Numbered from the stretch's first letter, positions 36,478-50,297 are shown. The stretch is DNA of 64,000 nt from Hymenolepis diminuta (GCA_900708905.1 CAADRB010000056.1:547092-611091); one strand, 5' to 3'. Notes: generated by a model not told the origin, from the sequence alone. A program made the numbers and translations.

Positions 36478-36490
36478 TATATATATATAA
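36447..36490. repeat. TA microsatellite at the pseudogene breakpoint
   Basis: Alternating TA over about 44 bases with one GC interruption. It lies precisely where beta-tubulin homology stops, so it may mark the breakpoint of the duplication or a later expansion. Confidence 0.9.
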
Positions 36491-39400
36491 CGCTTATTAC
36501 ATTGCATTAAGCCTATAAAGTTTGGAAAAGCAATTGAACAAAGCAAAATGCATGTTTCCAAATTTCGATTATAGATCGCCGCTTTCGAACTGATACTGGT
36601 TTTATTCGAATTACTATATAACTGCATATTTAAAAAGATGAATTATTACGTATTTTTGGAGGTTCAATAGTTATTGTTATTACCTTAACAAATAAAATAA
36701 AAAGTAAAATTTCTAACGATCTGAAAGTATTTATCAATCTGGAATACTGATTTGGTAAACGAAATTTCGTATGAAGGATGCACATTTAAATAAGGCGAGA
36801 TATTCAATTAGATTAAAATAATTTACAAATATTTCTCGAAACTTTTTATGATTAACAATCCTGCATAATAAAGTAGAAGAATTGGTTGACGAATGGAAAT
36901 AATGTTATATAACGCATTTGATCCTTCGCTATAAAGTGATTTTATATACAATTTCATGAAACTGTAAAGTAAAATATTTATCAATTTTATGAATTTCAGC
37001 AGTTCAATTACATGGAAAACTAGTTTGTATATAAATATAGGTAGGAGGTTGAACTATATGCCCATTGAATAAATAAATTGCGCCACAGGATCAAATGAAA
37101 TTCGTTGAAAATTTTTGTGAAATCTACGTAAATGGAAATGGTATACTGTAATATTTTAAATCTGATATTTCTCATATATGTATGTATTTGTATAATCAAA
37201 TATTATTTGATGTTTTCATACATTAAAACAGCGGTAGAAGTTTTCGTCGGTCATTTGAAAGTTAGGTCTCGAAATTTCACGATTTGTGAACTGAAATCAA
37301 TAGAAATATTATGCAATCTGACAGTATGGAAAACATGCATCTGAATCCTCACTTTAAGATACATAGACTTGTATCGGGCAAACTTCAACCTGGGCGGACA
37401 CGCCAAAATACAGTTAGCGTCATTTTAAAGTAAATTAGTTAAAGTAATAGTTGTATGATATTAATTTGGCATGAGTTAAAAAATTTTTTAGCCATATAAG
37501 TTCCTTAATCACCAGATCATTATTTAATTAAATCAGCTAAAAATAAAAAACCCAATAAACGCGGGTCAGTTAAAGTACATGATGAGAAATGATAAGATGA
37601 AAATTTTATTCCTTAAGTAATTGTGCTAATGAAAACGCACATAATGGGTACGCAGTGACGTAACGATTTAATTTCGCTGAAATTACTTAGATTAAAGAGT
37701 GAAAATTTTTACTATTCTGCCAACATGGTAAGCTTAATAGTATTTTCATACTTTATTGTAAAACATGATTGGCCGGTATGCTTTCTAAATTGCTTAGAAA
37801 ATATTCAGGAACTGATACTAGTGAATGTTTCTGTCACAGCCAAATAGCCTACAATAAACAAAACTCAATAATGGCACAGGGTTTCCATAATGGTAGGCTC
37901 TGCTCCAAAACTCTGCAATTAGGAAAATTTCAACAAACATGTCATTTTACCTGGATAAAAAATATTAATTTTTATCCAACAGTTTGAAAACTCCAAAACT
38001 CCATAAAATGCTCCATTTTGTTTGAATACGAGTTCCCTTACGTAAGGGAAATTTTAAAATTAATGCTCCGTGTACATATAAATTTTGTCGACACCAGATT
38101 TGATAATGAAACCGTCAAATTTGGTAGAATAGGGTTTAAATTCATTGGATCATACATTCTTTAAAATTCTAAGGCATACAACCTTACCATAACTCGAGCG
38201 CTCAGAGATAACTGTCTCTTCTGATGCCTAAGAGCATCTGGTTTAGACCAAGTAAGGTGCCAGTCTATAATCAACATATCCACTGCTCGTTAATCACCTA
38301 ACCTCATAACCGAAATTTACAACTATAGCATAAATTTTAGCGATAGGTTGTACACCCCCAGAGATTCTCTCCAATTTCCTCCCACTCTCATGATAATCGA
38401 ATTTCCAACCGGGCTATCTCAGGCAATCAAGTCGTATTTTGTGGTATTTCGATGTCAGGTTAGCATTCCTTTATAACAATTTAATGGGGAGGTATTTATG
38501 TCTCTAAGCCCAAATTGTATACACTGCTTATACAAAATCAGGAATAGTAACAAGAAATCTGTTTTTGCTGAAGTCGCGTTAGCAAAATGCAATCCATTTA
38601 TTATAAAAAGTAAACAGCTGAGCAGATCGAGAAAAGTCGAGTGAATGATGGGTGATAAAATGTAAATACAAAAGAGGACTATTATTAAGATGATACCATG
38701 GAAATAGCAATTAAAGGAAAGAGGCTAGATCAGATAGACACGAAATGGGAGAATCAAGATGAGATAAAAGTAGACGATTCGAAGATTTCACCTAAAACAA
38801 AAAAAAACAATGAATTAATACTATAAAAAAGAGCTAATAATAGATCCAAAACATATTCATGACTACGTTTAGCTAGTCAGAAAGACCGAAAGTTATGGTA
38901 TGGCCTTAGGATTCATGGTACAGTCTGAGTAATTTCATGGTTCACAACATGCATGTAGGTATGGCTCATAATGTGATTTGGGGCATGACCTTAAACTGAA
39001 CATAACTTCAGCCGATCTTTGAAAACCCACTACCTAAACTAAGTTGCTTATTAGTCGCTAATCTTATTTTGCCCATTAGTCATTTAACGTTATGCCTAAA
39101 ACATGGTTTAAGCGCGACCTTTTTTCATTACCTAGACATCCACAAGGATCCAGACCTTTAACATCTGAATTAGTGTGCTTTAGAAAGCCTAAGTATAAAT
39201 ACTAACTCATTGTAGTTCTCGAACTATGGCTGTGATAAAATGCGACAAAGCATAGCCTAGTTTTTCTTGATCTAGAGCTGATTCATCGAAGTTCATGAGA
39301 TCATGTAAGGAACAGACAGCGCTTAAGATACCGGCTATCATTGCCAATGGAGTTAAATGTCTCCACGACGATTTGTCCGTGTGCCACCAACCATTTATTG

Positions 39401-39956
39401 ATATTCACTCCCATTTCCAGTATGCAAATGCAAACCCTTCCAAGTGTAAAAAGAGCAAAGTAGTCCGATTCTTTACTTCCCGTCACTTCCATAATCATCA
39501 TCCAATCCAATCTTCCTTTTCATAACTTTACGTCTGTGCACTCAGGTTAGCGTGCTTTAAAGGTGACAAGAGCAAAATTTCATTAAGACATGAAAGATAT
39601 GGAGATAACTAAATGATCCAGCCATAAATTTTGGCTTGAAAAGAGTGGTATAATGCCCTTAGGCAAAATTGTTAAAAACACAACCCATCTGAAGAGTTAT
39701 TAAAAGTACTCACTTTCTCTATGCACAGGTGATTAGAACGTCATTGTTTAACCACTAATCCCAATCCTTACTAAGTTAAAACCATGGACAATCACTCTCC
39801 TAATGGACCATCAGCCGAAAATGATATGAGTGTGTCAAAGGCAAAATGAGCACCCATCAAAATTTCACAGACCTGCCAAAAAATCCGAAATTGGTCCAAA
39901 AAGTGGATTGTGTAAGTAAATAGACATCTTATTATTGCGAAAAATTACCTATGATT
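36491..39956. other. Intergenic between tubulin pseudogene and KIF23 3' end
   Basis: AT-rich, with no splice-bounded exon. Overlapping opposite-strand frames at 39295-39525 are not supported by homology. The palindrome CCCTTACGTAAGGG lies at about 38037-38050. No other feature is seen. Confidence 0.5.
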
Positions 39957-42900
39957 TTAGTGTTTATAGCCCCCCGAGATGCCTCCAGTGTAGCTAAATC
40001 CGAGATATTCGTCTTTAGCAGGGGGAGTGATGGTTTTATAGCTCTTATCATCGTCGTCTTCAGTTTGTTCCACTGCTGTGGATATGCCAGAGGTTGTGGA
40101 AATCAGAGAGGCTCGCTTCTTGTGGTGGGAAGATACTCGGCGTTTCGCAGGGGGTGATGGTATGTCTTCTTCAGGATCCAAGACCTCATTCTCTTTGTCA
40201 ATGAATTCGATTGCATCTTCATCTAAAGGTACAGATGGCTTGCGCCTTATCGATAGTCCAGATGAACGTCTTGAAGGAAAAACGAAGACAAATTATTCAC
40301 AAAAGCAAAAGTGAACGTGGCAATAACAAGGCATAAAAAATACTGATTCCTCTGTTAGCTGGTAATACAATAGTTAACGCTGGACGTTACAAAATCGATG
40401 CTCATCGGTGCCCATCGAGTGATGTTGATGGCCAAACACAACATTAAATTACGATCAACGGGAATGCGAGTTTTTCATAAAAGCAGTTCTCGGAAGCCTT
40501 CTATCTGCTCAAGTCTAGAATTGTTAACACTTTCCTTAATGGGCTTGAAATTAAATAGGACCGCTATTTGCAGCTAGTAGATTGAATGAACGCTCCTATG
40601 AACAATAGTAATATGTTAACAAGAAGTATGAAAGCGACTGACACCGCTCAGTCCATTTCGCAAGACTGCCTAAAAGCTTTTAGTTTGAATGTTCTTCCAT
40701 AGACAAAAAAGGCAACGTTCTAGATCAGTATACCAAGCCATTACTTAGATTAGCCCCACGTGGGAACTCCAGTCCATCGGATTGAGGTGCACTGTTGTCT
40801 AACATTGGAGACCGTCCAGTCATCAAACAAAGAACACGAAATTAATAGTGAAATATTTTGCTTTTCATTACTGTATACTCATGAGTGAGCATACTTCTAA
40901 ATATCCCCACAGAGGACTGAGTGCTGTTAATATTTTCCCCTTGGTAAAATGTAATCAATTACAGAACTATAATCAAATTACCCCGTCACAACGTCTTATC
41001 TTCCTTGCACTCCGTATTAACCGGTTTGGTTTCTCTCGCACTCTCGTTGTTGATTTTATTCGAAATGTTTTGGTCCCTACTCCATTTTCAACCCTCTGGT
41101 TTGAAAAGGTTAGTCATTAGGAAGATTTTTAGTTTATTCGAAGAGTGAGCTAACAGAATCGAATTCACACAAATCGATCCCCACATACCCCAAAGATGCA
41201 TGAACATTAACAGAATGATAAATAAATAAAAAAAATTTAAAAAAGAAGCAGTTGGTAAGTCACTTGTTAGCTAAGAACTAAATTCAAACAATCGAATACG
41301 ACAGACATGATTTGAATGATAAAAGATAATTTCCGTGACCAAAAAATATCAAAATGGACAACTTACAAACTGGTATTTAGAGGAGAAACCTGTCGCAACT
41401 CCTCAACGTCATTGAAAACAACGGCTGAACCGCCGCCTGCAGTCGGGATTATCGAACCCTAATAAAGGGAAAAAATACGAATATGTAAATAATTAACAGC
41501 AGAATTATTTCAATTTGTGGTGAATAATTTTATAACCAGGTGCAAGTTTTATTTTGCCATGGCATACATAATATCCTATTTCATTATGAAAATGTACTTG
41601 ATTACTGAATCTTCACCTAATGCAATTTTGCACACAACACCCTGCAAAAATAAGCTTCAAATGAACTTAACAGTCTCAAACGTCATGAGTCAGGGGCATT
41701 AAGGACAAAGAGAAACTTATCGCTACTACTCGAACTATATTCTGAAATTTTACTAGATACTTTTATAATATTCAAAGTTAAATAGCTTCGTATACTTTAT
41801 TTAACCATGTTTTCATTAAATATACTTAATAATCATGCCAAATAACAATTCCTAGGCCCACTGCAGTTGGATAGGGAAGTGATTCTGTGATACCTAAGGT
41901 TAACTCACATTTCGCCACTCCTCTGTTGATCATTATTAATCAGCGCGTTTCGTCATTATAATCACTCAATGTGTCGGAAGCGCAGCGGTTGACCAGCTCG
42001 TCTATTAAAGCAGAAATAACGGGTTCGAGACCCAGTGAACGGAAAAGCCAACTGTACTGACCGTCTAGCTAATAAAGAGGGTGGCAGAATTCAAATTCCC
42101 CACCATTATGGTACTCCTCCGCCCAATATAAGTGTTGAAATACACTTTCCTAAATAGATTTTTAGGAGTTATTAATATACCTAGGTGCCACAAATAAACA
42201 AAATGCAAAGTCACCAACAGTACCTTATAGAGTTTAGTTTCCACATCACCTTGAGGCGTAGCTGTTTGATGATGTAGAAGATAATTTGTCGCTTTGAGAG
42301 TATCCTGCAGACTAATCTTGGTAGCAGATTTGCGTACATTAATACCAGTAGGTGAGAGAACGGTGCCCAGTGGTGTAGGACGATGTTCTCTGTGCTCCAG
42401 CCAGATACTGGTGTCGCCGCCAACAGATTTTGACCGACGGTGTCGAGGATTCATTGCTGGAGGGCGGTTGGTGGCTTCAGCTAGAGCCATTTCAGTGCGA
42501 GAACGCGACATTGAGTGTTGATCCCCTCGTTGATAACGTGGGGCTGTAGCAGCTTCTTGCTTCTCTTTTGCCAAGCGGGTCTCCCATTGTCGAGAAAGAA
42601 GTGCTACGCGATTCTACAATAATTAAAGAATTTAAATCACATTATACGCTGTTGATTTTCGAATTGCCTAAGTTAACACAGGTTAAACTACTTGTAACTT
42701 CCTTAGTTGGAGTATTTGGTAATGAATGACAATAGATACTACCTGACGAACGTTGGGCATTTCAATCAGAAGAAATATAAATCAAAAGAAGCAGCAGATT
42801 AGATTCCTTGGTTAGCATTATAGGGCATATACAATCTATGGGCAAGATGATATACTAGCAAAAATAAAAAATTCAATCGCAGCTGATACAAATGTACGTA

Positions 42901-45900
42901 AAAGACAAATGACAAAATTTGAAATCTGAATGTCGACAAAAACTCCACTTCTTGGTTGTTTTAAACATCAATAGCCGTATCGAATATATTCGATAGCCAT
43001 CTTTGTCTGATGATAAAGAGGATAATGAAGTTGTTCATAGTGTTTACAGAGATCTCGAAAATTAATATACATTTTACCTTTTTGGTGACTTTTGTATCCT
43101 GTCTTAAATAAATGATTTAGAGTATGTTCCAGATCTCGCCCTTCTGTTCAGTTATTATGGCCTTTCAATTAAAATTATGGTAAGGCTCCAAGACAGTCCC
43201 ACCACCGCATCTATTTACTAACCAAATTTATTGTCTTTCAACTTCTATATTCGAGTGCTCGTTGAAATGGGAGACAAACGGCTCTGAGATGAGTATCTTT
43301 GATATAAGAATTTGGAGTAACAGCTTAGTAGTAGAACGATCTAATTGCTGCAACGGGAAAAAAATACAACGGCAATTAAATCACACTGCTAGAGATTCTT
43401 AAGATAAAATGATTTTCTGACCCCGCCCTTCAAAAAAATCCGCTTAATCCCCCTGGTTCAAACAAATTAATACTTGACCAAGACTTACCATGCTCGAAAG
43501 AGTAACAGGTACTTTCCTCAGATTGTACCTAGAAGGACCACTGTCATCTGTGGTGCTTGTAGAGCTAATAGAATCATGAGGAGTTCGCTTGGCTCGAGGT
43601 GTTGAACGTGGCATCTGTCGAAGAGACGCTAATTGATCCTTGAGTCTTTTGATCTGCGTTTTAGTTCCAGTTAATTCGCGATCATGTTCATTGCGTTCCT
43701 GTGAGCGCAGGGTTCTCAATCTTGCTATCTCATTCTAAAAAATTACGATAATACCGATAATTGAGGTACACATCAAAGAAAATTCCAACTGCAGGAGGAA
43801 GAGTTTCAAACAGTAATAAACGAAGTGAATAATTATTCCTAATCCTGGAGATATAGAGAGATTATTCATAAACACCATAAGAACAGGTTGTCTTGGAGAT
43901 AGAAAAGATCCTTTTGCACGTCTCTGAAAAATATCTCTGTTATAAATTAATTAGCCTTCCAAATAGTCGTAAATTCCAGAACTCAAAAATAGCATGTAAT
44001 TGACTGAATAGAAGACTTTACTTCAAAACTATGCAAGGCAGCGACACTACAATTTGGCACATTTTAACAAATATGAAAATTCTATGAATAGCTAACAATA
44101 AACTGTTAATTTACTTCTTATTTTCACCCAACAATTCCGTTTCTCCCTTGTAGACGCAAACCATCAAGCACATTGTTGCTAAAGATTTGTAATTGCATGT
44201 TTGCAACCTTGCCAGCTCAAACGGAATCACACACGTCAGCACGCAAAAAGGAACGTAGCATCCCGGAATATACTAGCATTTTCAGGTCGCATGGCAAATC
44301 GTAGGATTGTGACCATCAAAGCAAAATGCTAGCCTCCTCTCACTTTTATACTTCCTGCTCCTATATTTCTCATACATACTATAGGCTTTGCTTCCTTTCA
44401 TATTAACTTTTACCTAATAAGATGTGCCTACAAAAAGGTCTGTTTAGTCCACGCTTCCCCCGTAGACAAGTAACGTGAGCAGATGATTACCCACGTTCTC
44501 GATAATAAATTAGTAGATTTCCAAACTGTAATACTGGAAAAGGTCACTGACTTACTCAGACAAGAAGAATCAGTGACATATTGTGATTAATGGACGATAA
44601 TGTTAAGCTGCAGGGACAAAGTATCAATAAACAGTGATATTATTCTCGGTTGCCATACCATGAGGTCAAAAATTGTTGGGGTGACTACCGATTTGGGTGA
44701 CATAGAGACAATTGACAAGTCGTAAATTATCACGTACCAACATGTACTGTCTAAAGGAAGGGAATAACCAACTCTAAATTCAATTTCCCGACAATAAACC
44801 AATTGAAAAATCGAACACGACTCCCCAACTTACCGTTTCGTTTTTGGTGAAAATATAAAAATTGCCAAGTTCAATCTCATATCAAAATAAAAGTTTACTA
44901 TTTGGTAGGGCACTTAAAGCATCACTGACTTCGGAAGTTCTTCTTTGGTGATCCCTTGCTGGCCGGTACAGACTAGTATAACCCTATGGGAACTAGAGCC
45001 TACTCTATTTCCTAACTTGCAGAAATTGAACGAATTCGATTATACAGAATGCAAAAAAAGTTCTGTGGTTTAAATGAATAAGAGCATCCCAAAGTATCAG
45101 CCATTGTTCGAATGAAGACGGAAAAGGACCGTTATAGAGATACCGTCAAAAAATCGAAATAATGAAAAATAACTGAATATTTTCCCTTGACAAAATTAAT
45201 ATATACGTTATACATTTTCATAATTATTGAACTGTATTAAGTTTTCGCTAGAACGAGAACTTGTCATTTTCCTACCAGCTGGGATATTAACCTTAGGTCC
45301 GTTACAAGTACACACTCATAGATTAAACTACCATCCAGAACCTTTAAGAATCTTCTACGCTACAATCAAGTTGCTCATCTCTCGAGTTATATCTCACAAA
45401 CTCGAGGCCCACATCCAGTGACTTAAATGGTCGTCTGGTTAATATGGGGGTGGCAGAATTCGAGTTTCTCTCCCGAGTCTTGATTGGGCTCCTTTACCAA
45501 AGGGCAGGCATTGGAAAATTATAGGCGATATTTGTACATAAAATCCAATGTTACGCCTATTTTTATTTCATTTTCCAAAATCTCAAAAAGGAAGTTACTT
45601 CTTATTCATCCTATATATTTGAAGTTATCAATCCATCCCTTTTATAAATGTAGAATATTGACTAGAAGTTCATAAATCCAGAGTAAATCGAAACGAGCAC
45701 TTATTTCATTCTAATGGGGAAAGAGGTTGCCCAAGTTTGAAATCGACAAAACAGGGAAGGTGCTGTACTACTCGTTACATAAGCATACTTCAACATTGCT
45801 ATGCCTAACAGGGGCATGTTATCCGCACCAACATTTTAAATTTTGATAAAACTTAGGATAAGTACAATCTCTACCTACCTCCAAATATCTAATTTTTGAA

Positions 45901-48900
45901 TCCAACTGCAGTGTTTCCACTTTCGATTTTTCCAAAGCATCAGCGAGAGTTCGATTCGAGTCAGTCTCAGCCCGAAGCAGGTAGTTGTCAAGGGATGCAT
46001 TGGCCTCAGTATTGAAACGAGATAGCAGCTCCCTGAGCTTCTGACGCTCATCAATTCGTGCGTGAAGAAGAGAGAGGAAAGAGCAAGAGGATCTATGATG
46101 AACTTCCTCCGTGGTAGAAACACGTGATCGTCTTGAGCTACGACGACGTATCTTCTCTGCACATCCACATGCACAGCCAATATTCGTCATGAATTCCTCC
46201 AGATTTTCGGATTTGAAAAGCGATCCGGCTTCACCCAGTTTGGTATCCAGAGAATAGAGTGTTGCAATCGACTCATGGATATGGTCATTTAGAGCCTAAA
46301 GGAGCATTCAATAAATTAGCCAGGAAGTATAAATGGAATCAAACATAATGTGGAAGCAATACTTACCAGCAATTCCGATGAACTAATAAAGCGTGCAGGC
46401 GCGACTTCACTTCTCACAGGCGTAGGAGGAATAACTGTGGTAACTTGCTGACTGGATTCAGCAAACTGAAGCACTTGCTATCAAAATTAAAATAAAAGAC
46501 CATTGATTAAACAAATATCGCTAAATTGAACACTTAAAACTGAATGAGATGTTCACCGTAGTCTCAGGAAACTCCTTCACTGTTGGATGTACACAAACAA
46601 GAATGACCACTTGTCCACGACCATCAAAGAAGGACTTGAAGATGCGAGTTAGCTTGCAATCTCTGTAGGGAACTATCTGCTGTTGAGCACTCTGGTTCTT
46701 CATCGATTTAGCACTTTGATTTGATCGTAGAACGTCAATGCATTGCCTCAGAGCCATCAGAGACTTATTAATAGTAGCTGTCGGAAAAAGTATTTAGTTG
46801 CAATAGCATACATATCTTCTCCCATCATTCTGAATCTGAGACAATGCATTCCAGATTATATTAGTGGTTACGTACCCTTATATTAGGAAATAAATACTTT
46901 TATCCCATATATTTTCGGTGTTGACTTTCAGATACCTTAACCATCTCAAGCTGTTGGAATTAAAAATTAACAGTACAGGAATTCTAGAAGCCTCACTCTT
47001 CAAGGTTCTTAATTCAAATACTTACTACGATTACAAAGCGAAAACATGACTGTGTACATATATTTAGTAAACAATTCATTTCTAATGTCAGGTAGTACAC
47101 AAACTCTATTTGATAAAAATAAAGAGGTGGTCGAACCTCTTATCATATCCATGAATTTATATAGGTCACTGGAATAAAGCTGGTATAGAAGTTTAGTGGC
47201 ATAGGTAATACAGAAACCATCCAAGTTCACATAATAAAGACACAACCGCACGTGTAAAAATATAAATACAAATTCTGCTAATGTAGCGACTGAATGAGAC
47301 TCCTCCTTCTTATACGAGAAAATTCTAATCTTCACTAAAGGCTTGGGCATATGCAGTGATTATAAAACATGCACATTGCAGGAATAGTAAATGTAACTCG
47401 TCTTTAGTGAACACCAGCCGCTGAACTCCGCTAAGTCAAACATTTTACCTATCCATCTGCCCAATCTCCGCTTGAGGAAGATACGAATTAACCGCAGTGA
47501 CATCGAAAGCCACATCAAATAAATCGATCAATGAACTGTGAATTTAGTTGACATAACCTCACTCATTAACCTATGAGTTAAACCATTAAATATGAACGCC
47601 AAGACATTAGACAGTGAAGTAAATTCATTATGAGAATATGGAAAGCTTCAAGATTTTGGCTTCATGATTTCCTTTCTCGTGTCAAACCTTATTAGACCTG
47701 TTTACTGTTCTCCACTTATTCAGATGCATCCCCATGCCTTTGCTGTGCCATGGGCAATAATTGTAAAACTACTTTATAATTAAACCTTGCTCCTCATCCA
47801 TATGTATATCGAAGTACGCTTCTACTAAATATATTAGCATCAAAAAAGTACCTTCAAAAATCGTGAATCTATTTAAATGGAGTAAACAATCACAGTAACT
47901 AATGAGAATTAGCAAGAGTACGAAGACACCAGTTCCTTAACCAATCTTGAGAAAATAATAAAAATTTGCGTGAAAAGGTACCAAACAAAGCAAATATCAG
48001 AAAATAGGTGTAGATTTGAAATAATAAGTCATTAACGTCGGCGAAAAGCATCCCACTTAAATATTCAAGATATTTCGATCAATTACCTGCATATTCCTGT
48101 AGCAACAGAGATGACTTAACTTAGTCCTTAGATGTGACATTTTCCATAAAATATTAAGAGAACGATTCTCATTTAAAAGAATAAAGACTAAGACTACTTA
48201 CATGCTTCTTTAAGACGAGTACCAATAGTCCCACTTCTACAGGTCCTTTCAGAACCAGCCAAATCAACTAGACAAAGTTGACTCGTGGACAGCAAGTTCT
48301 TGTCCTAAATGATTTTTTTACCAATGCTTCGTCATTGTAATAGAACCTACCATTATAACTTCATCATAAGTTTGGTCATATCCAGTGCGGACAATTCGAA
48401 CAGAAAAAATTCCATGACTTCGACTCGATTCGTTATTGAGAATAGTAGAACCAACACGTCTGCGTTGTTGACCTCTGTAGTAGGCTTGTAGTGCTTCATT
48501 TGGAGTTTTAATCTCAATTTCAGTGACTCCATTAACGTACGTATTTTTAGTAGCATCTTCATAGAGGCTGAGTGACTTTCCGCTGTTCGCAGGATCCAGA
48601 AGATCGTAAATGACATCGTTATAAAGCTCAACATATGAGATGAAAACGGCATAAAGATATTGTTGAGAAATAGGAACAACAGTGGTTTCAACAAGACGAT
48701 GTTCTAAAGCCGATAGAGTGTAGTCTCCCTTCATCGGAGTCCGTTTCACCGAGTAATCAAGACGTTGACGATCCATTATTGCTTCAGCCTCAGACTGAAT
48801 TTCAAAACCGTTGTGACCATTCGGTTTGATGACATATTTAAGGGTCAGATGTGAAGCAATTGAGTTGAAGACCGTATCAAGCGTACGGGGTATAAGACCT

Positions 48901-49273
48901 GGATCTTCAAAAGACCCTTGCATTGTATAGGTTTTACCGCTTCCTGTCACACCATAATTGAAAAATAATACTGAGATTTATTAAATTATTAAGACAAATA
49001 TTACCATTTTCGCCCCTAAGAAATGACTCCACATATGGCAAGAGACATGTGTAGAAAACGTCTGATTGAGTTGATGTTTGGCCAAAAATACATGAAAAGG
49101 TGTGTATATTCTAAACTTTATCAGCAGCAATTAAACAATACCTGAGATTTGTGTCTGGGCTCCTGGATAGACAATGATTTTTCATCAATGACGTTTATGC
49201 ATTCCTCATCATCACCCTTTGGTCTTATCCGACAAAATACTTTAACCGGTTCAATAAGACTATTTTCTCCCAT
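39957..49273 (-). CDS. KIF23: Kinesin-6 KIF23/MKLP1 (centralspindlin motor), complete, 11 exons
   Basis: Exons: 49273-49142, 49110-49005, 48970-48351, 48304-48202, 46777-46557, 46477-46367, 46295-45879, 43734-43489, 42613-42224, 41458-41367 and 40269-39957. They sum to 2751 nt in frame, 916 aa, close to vertebrate KIF23 (856-960). KIF23 pairs with the RhoGAP RACGAP1/CYK-4 as centralspindlin, bundles midzone microtubules and directs cytokinesis. The N-terminus has VKVFCRIRP. The motor has P-loop GVTGSGKT (86-93), switch I NNESSRSH (258-265) and switch II LVDLAGSER (298-306), with the long kinesin-6 insert between strands (about 127-180). STINKSLMALRQCIDVLR and IVPYRDCKLTRIFKSFFDG complete it. 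A coiled-coil region follows (exons 7-8). RHRRSKSVGG (exon 9) matches the 14-3-3/Aurora B regulatory site of human KIF23, and GDVETKLYKG with GGGSAVVFNDVEELRQ matches its C-terminal block. PAKRRVSSHHKKR is a likely nuclear signal. An in-frame TGA 18 nt upstream fixes the start. Introns range from 31 bp to 2.1 kb. Confidence 0.95.
40385..40490 (+). repeat. Degraded SINE-like copy in KIF23 intron 10
   Basis: AAATCGATGCTCATCGGTGCCCATCGAGTGA and the tail GGGAATGCGAGTTTTTCAT resemble the corresponding parts of the SINE-like copies at 15185 and 61508. It is heavily diverged and the assignment is weak. Confidence 0.3.
41967..42125 (+). repeat. tRNA-derived SINE-like copy in KIF23 intron 9
   Basis: Shows both halves of an internal Pol III promoter: GGAAGCGCAGCGGTTGACC (box A-like) and, about 35 nt later, ACGGGTTCGAGACCC (box B). 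The family body follows: CCAACTGTACTGACC, TAATAAAGAGGGTGGCAGAATTC, CTCCCCACCATTATGG. The arms do not fold into a full cloverleaf. It is antisense to KIF23. Confidence 0.65.
43735..45878. other. KIF23 intron 7, 2.1 kb
   Basis: The longest KIF23 intron. It contains a SINE-like copy (45355-45495) and otherwise AT-rich sequence with no exon-like block that would fit the phase-0 junction between exons 7 and 8. Confidence 0.7.
45355..45495 (+). repeat. SINE-like copy in KIF23 intron 7
   Basis: AAACTCGAGGCCCACATCCAGTGA, TTAATATGGGGGTGGCAGAATTCGAG and CTCTCCCGAG correspond to the body of the family copies at 15185 and 61508. The box B is decayed to AACTCGAGGCCC. Confidence 0.55.
46778..48201. other. 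KIF23 intron 4, 1.4 kb
   Basis: Lies between the switch II exon and the exon beginning STINKSL; the codon is split after its first base. AT-rich, with no additional exon or repeat recognised. Confidence 0.7.
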
Positions 49274-49973
49274 GATAATATTTAGCAATCAGGAAGAACT
49301 CTCAGTACCACCAGGAAATTACACAATTATTCAACCAATGAAATTCGAAAAGCGCACAAATTTAAAGATGTTTCAGTAATCAAATTAATATAACAATAAA
49401 TATGCGCATATATATCGTACTATTTATCTGCATTTAATAACTTTTAGCGTTTATTATGTTATCTTATCTATTAAGTCACATCAACAGCGAACTATATTAC
49501 TTGTGAAAACTATGGGGAAAAAAGTTGTCATCTATTTACTAATATGGTTCTTCAGGTGTCATCAGAATGTAAATACAAATAACTACCTGAAGAGTTTTTA
49601 ACTGGCTTAAGTTGGCTAATAACATCATAATAAACTATTCTGGTATTACTGCTCTAATTTTGAATAGAAACAAACATTGACTTAATTCCTGTGTATCCAT
49701 CTTTTAATGCAGAAGACCTACTGATCTTTTGCTATTTATGGAATCATACATTAGTTATTTCCTTCTTACTGATAGATGCAGACTAGACTAAAAGTATATT
49801 AGTTGTGTGATGACTAATTTTGAATACATGGAGTTAACGTAAATTGTCACACGTAAAAACGTTAGAACCAAGAGCCATTGCATTTTAGAATTCACTTTGA
49901 TGTATATCTTCAGACCTCTATTTTTCACTTCTTGAAGCTATCTACAATATACACACAATAACATTAGGTCTAC
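49274..49973. other. KIF23 upstream region
   Basis: AT-rich 5' flank of KIF23. No promoter element can be named with confidence; no other feature is seen before the LTR-B copy. Confidence 0.4.
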
Positions 49974-50297
49974 TGGGACCACATCGATCGAATATTTGGA
50001 ACAAGTTAAGTCGCTCTTGTCGCCAGATCGGTTCGGAGGTGTCAGGCAAGCCATCTCCCCCTCCCCCACTTATTAATTAGTAAATTGAGTTTATTTACTA
50101 AATATTTCTTCGCTTGGCTTCGGTCGTGTCTTGCCGTCGGTGTCTCGGCGTTATGATCGACATCTACTTAGATATCTATGTACAAACGCGCAAATACACA
50201 GCGGGACCGCCCGCGGACGGACACTGTAGTGTAAATCTTATCGCCAGTTAATCGTTTCTAGTCGCCAGGCGTTGATAGACATCTGCCGACTATAGCA
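49974..50297 (+). mobile_element. LTR-like repeat, family B, copy B
   Basis: Starts TGGGACCACATCG and ends ACTATAGCA. It shares with the other copies TCGGTTCGGAGGTG, TTAGTAAATTGAGTTTATTTAC, GTCGGTGTCTCGG, ATGATCGACATCTACTTAG, GCGCAAATACACAGCGGGACC, TCTTATCGCCAGTTAATC and CGCCAGGCGTTGA. It faces copy C across 843 bp, in inverted orientation. Confidence 0.75.

Noticed and set aside
36337..36627. A 96-residue frame with an Ile/Tyr repeat
   Set aside because: It is the translated TA microsatellite fused to a tubulin pseudogene fragment, not a gene of its own.
39295..39525. Overlapping frames on both strands
   Set aside because: No homology, and neither fits as a KIF23 exon, since KIF23 already ends with a stop at 39957.
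41967..42045. Possible tRNA gene
   Set aside because: Box A- and B-like segments are present, but the acceptor and T stems do not pair and a SINE body follows.
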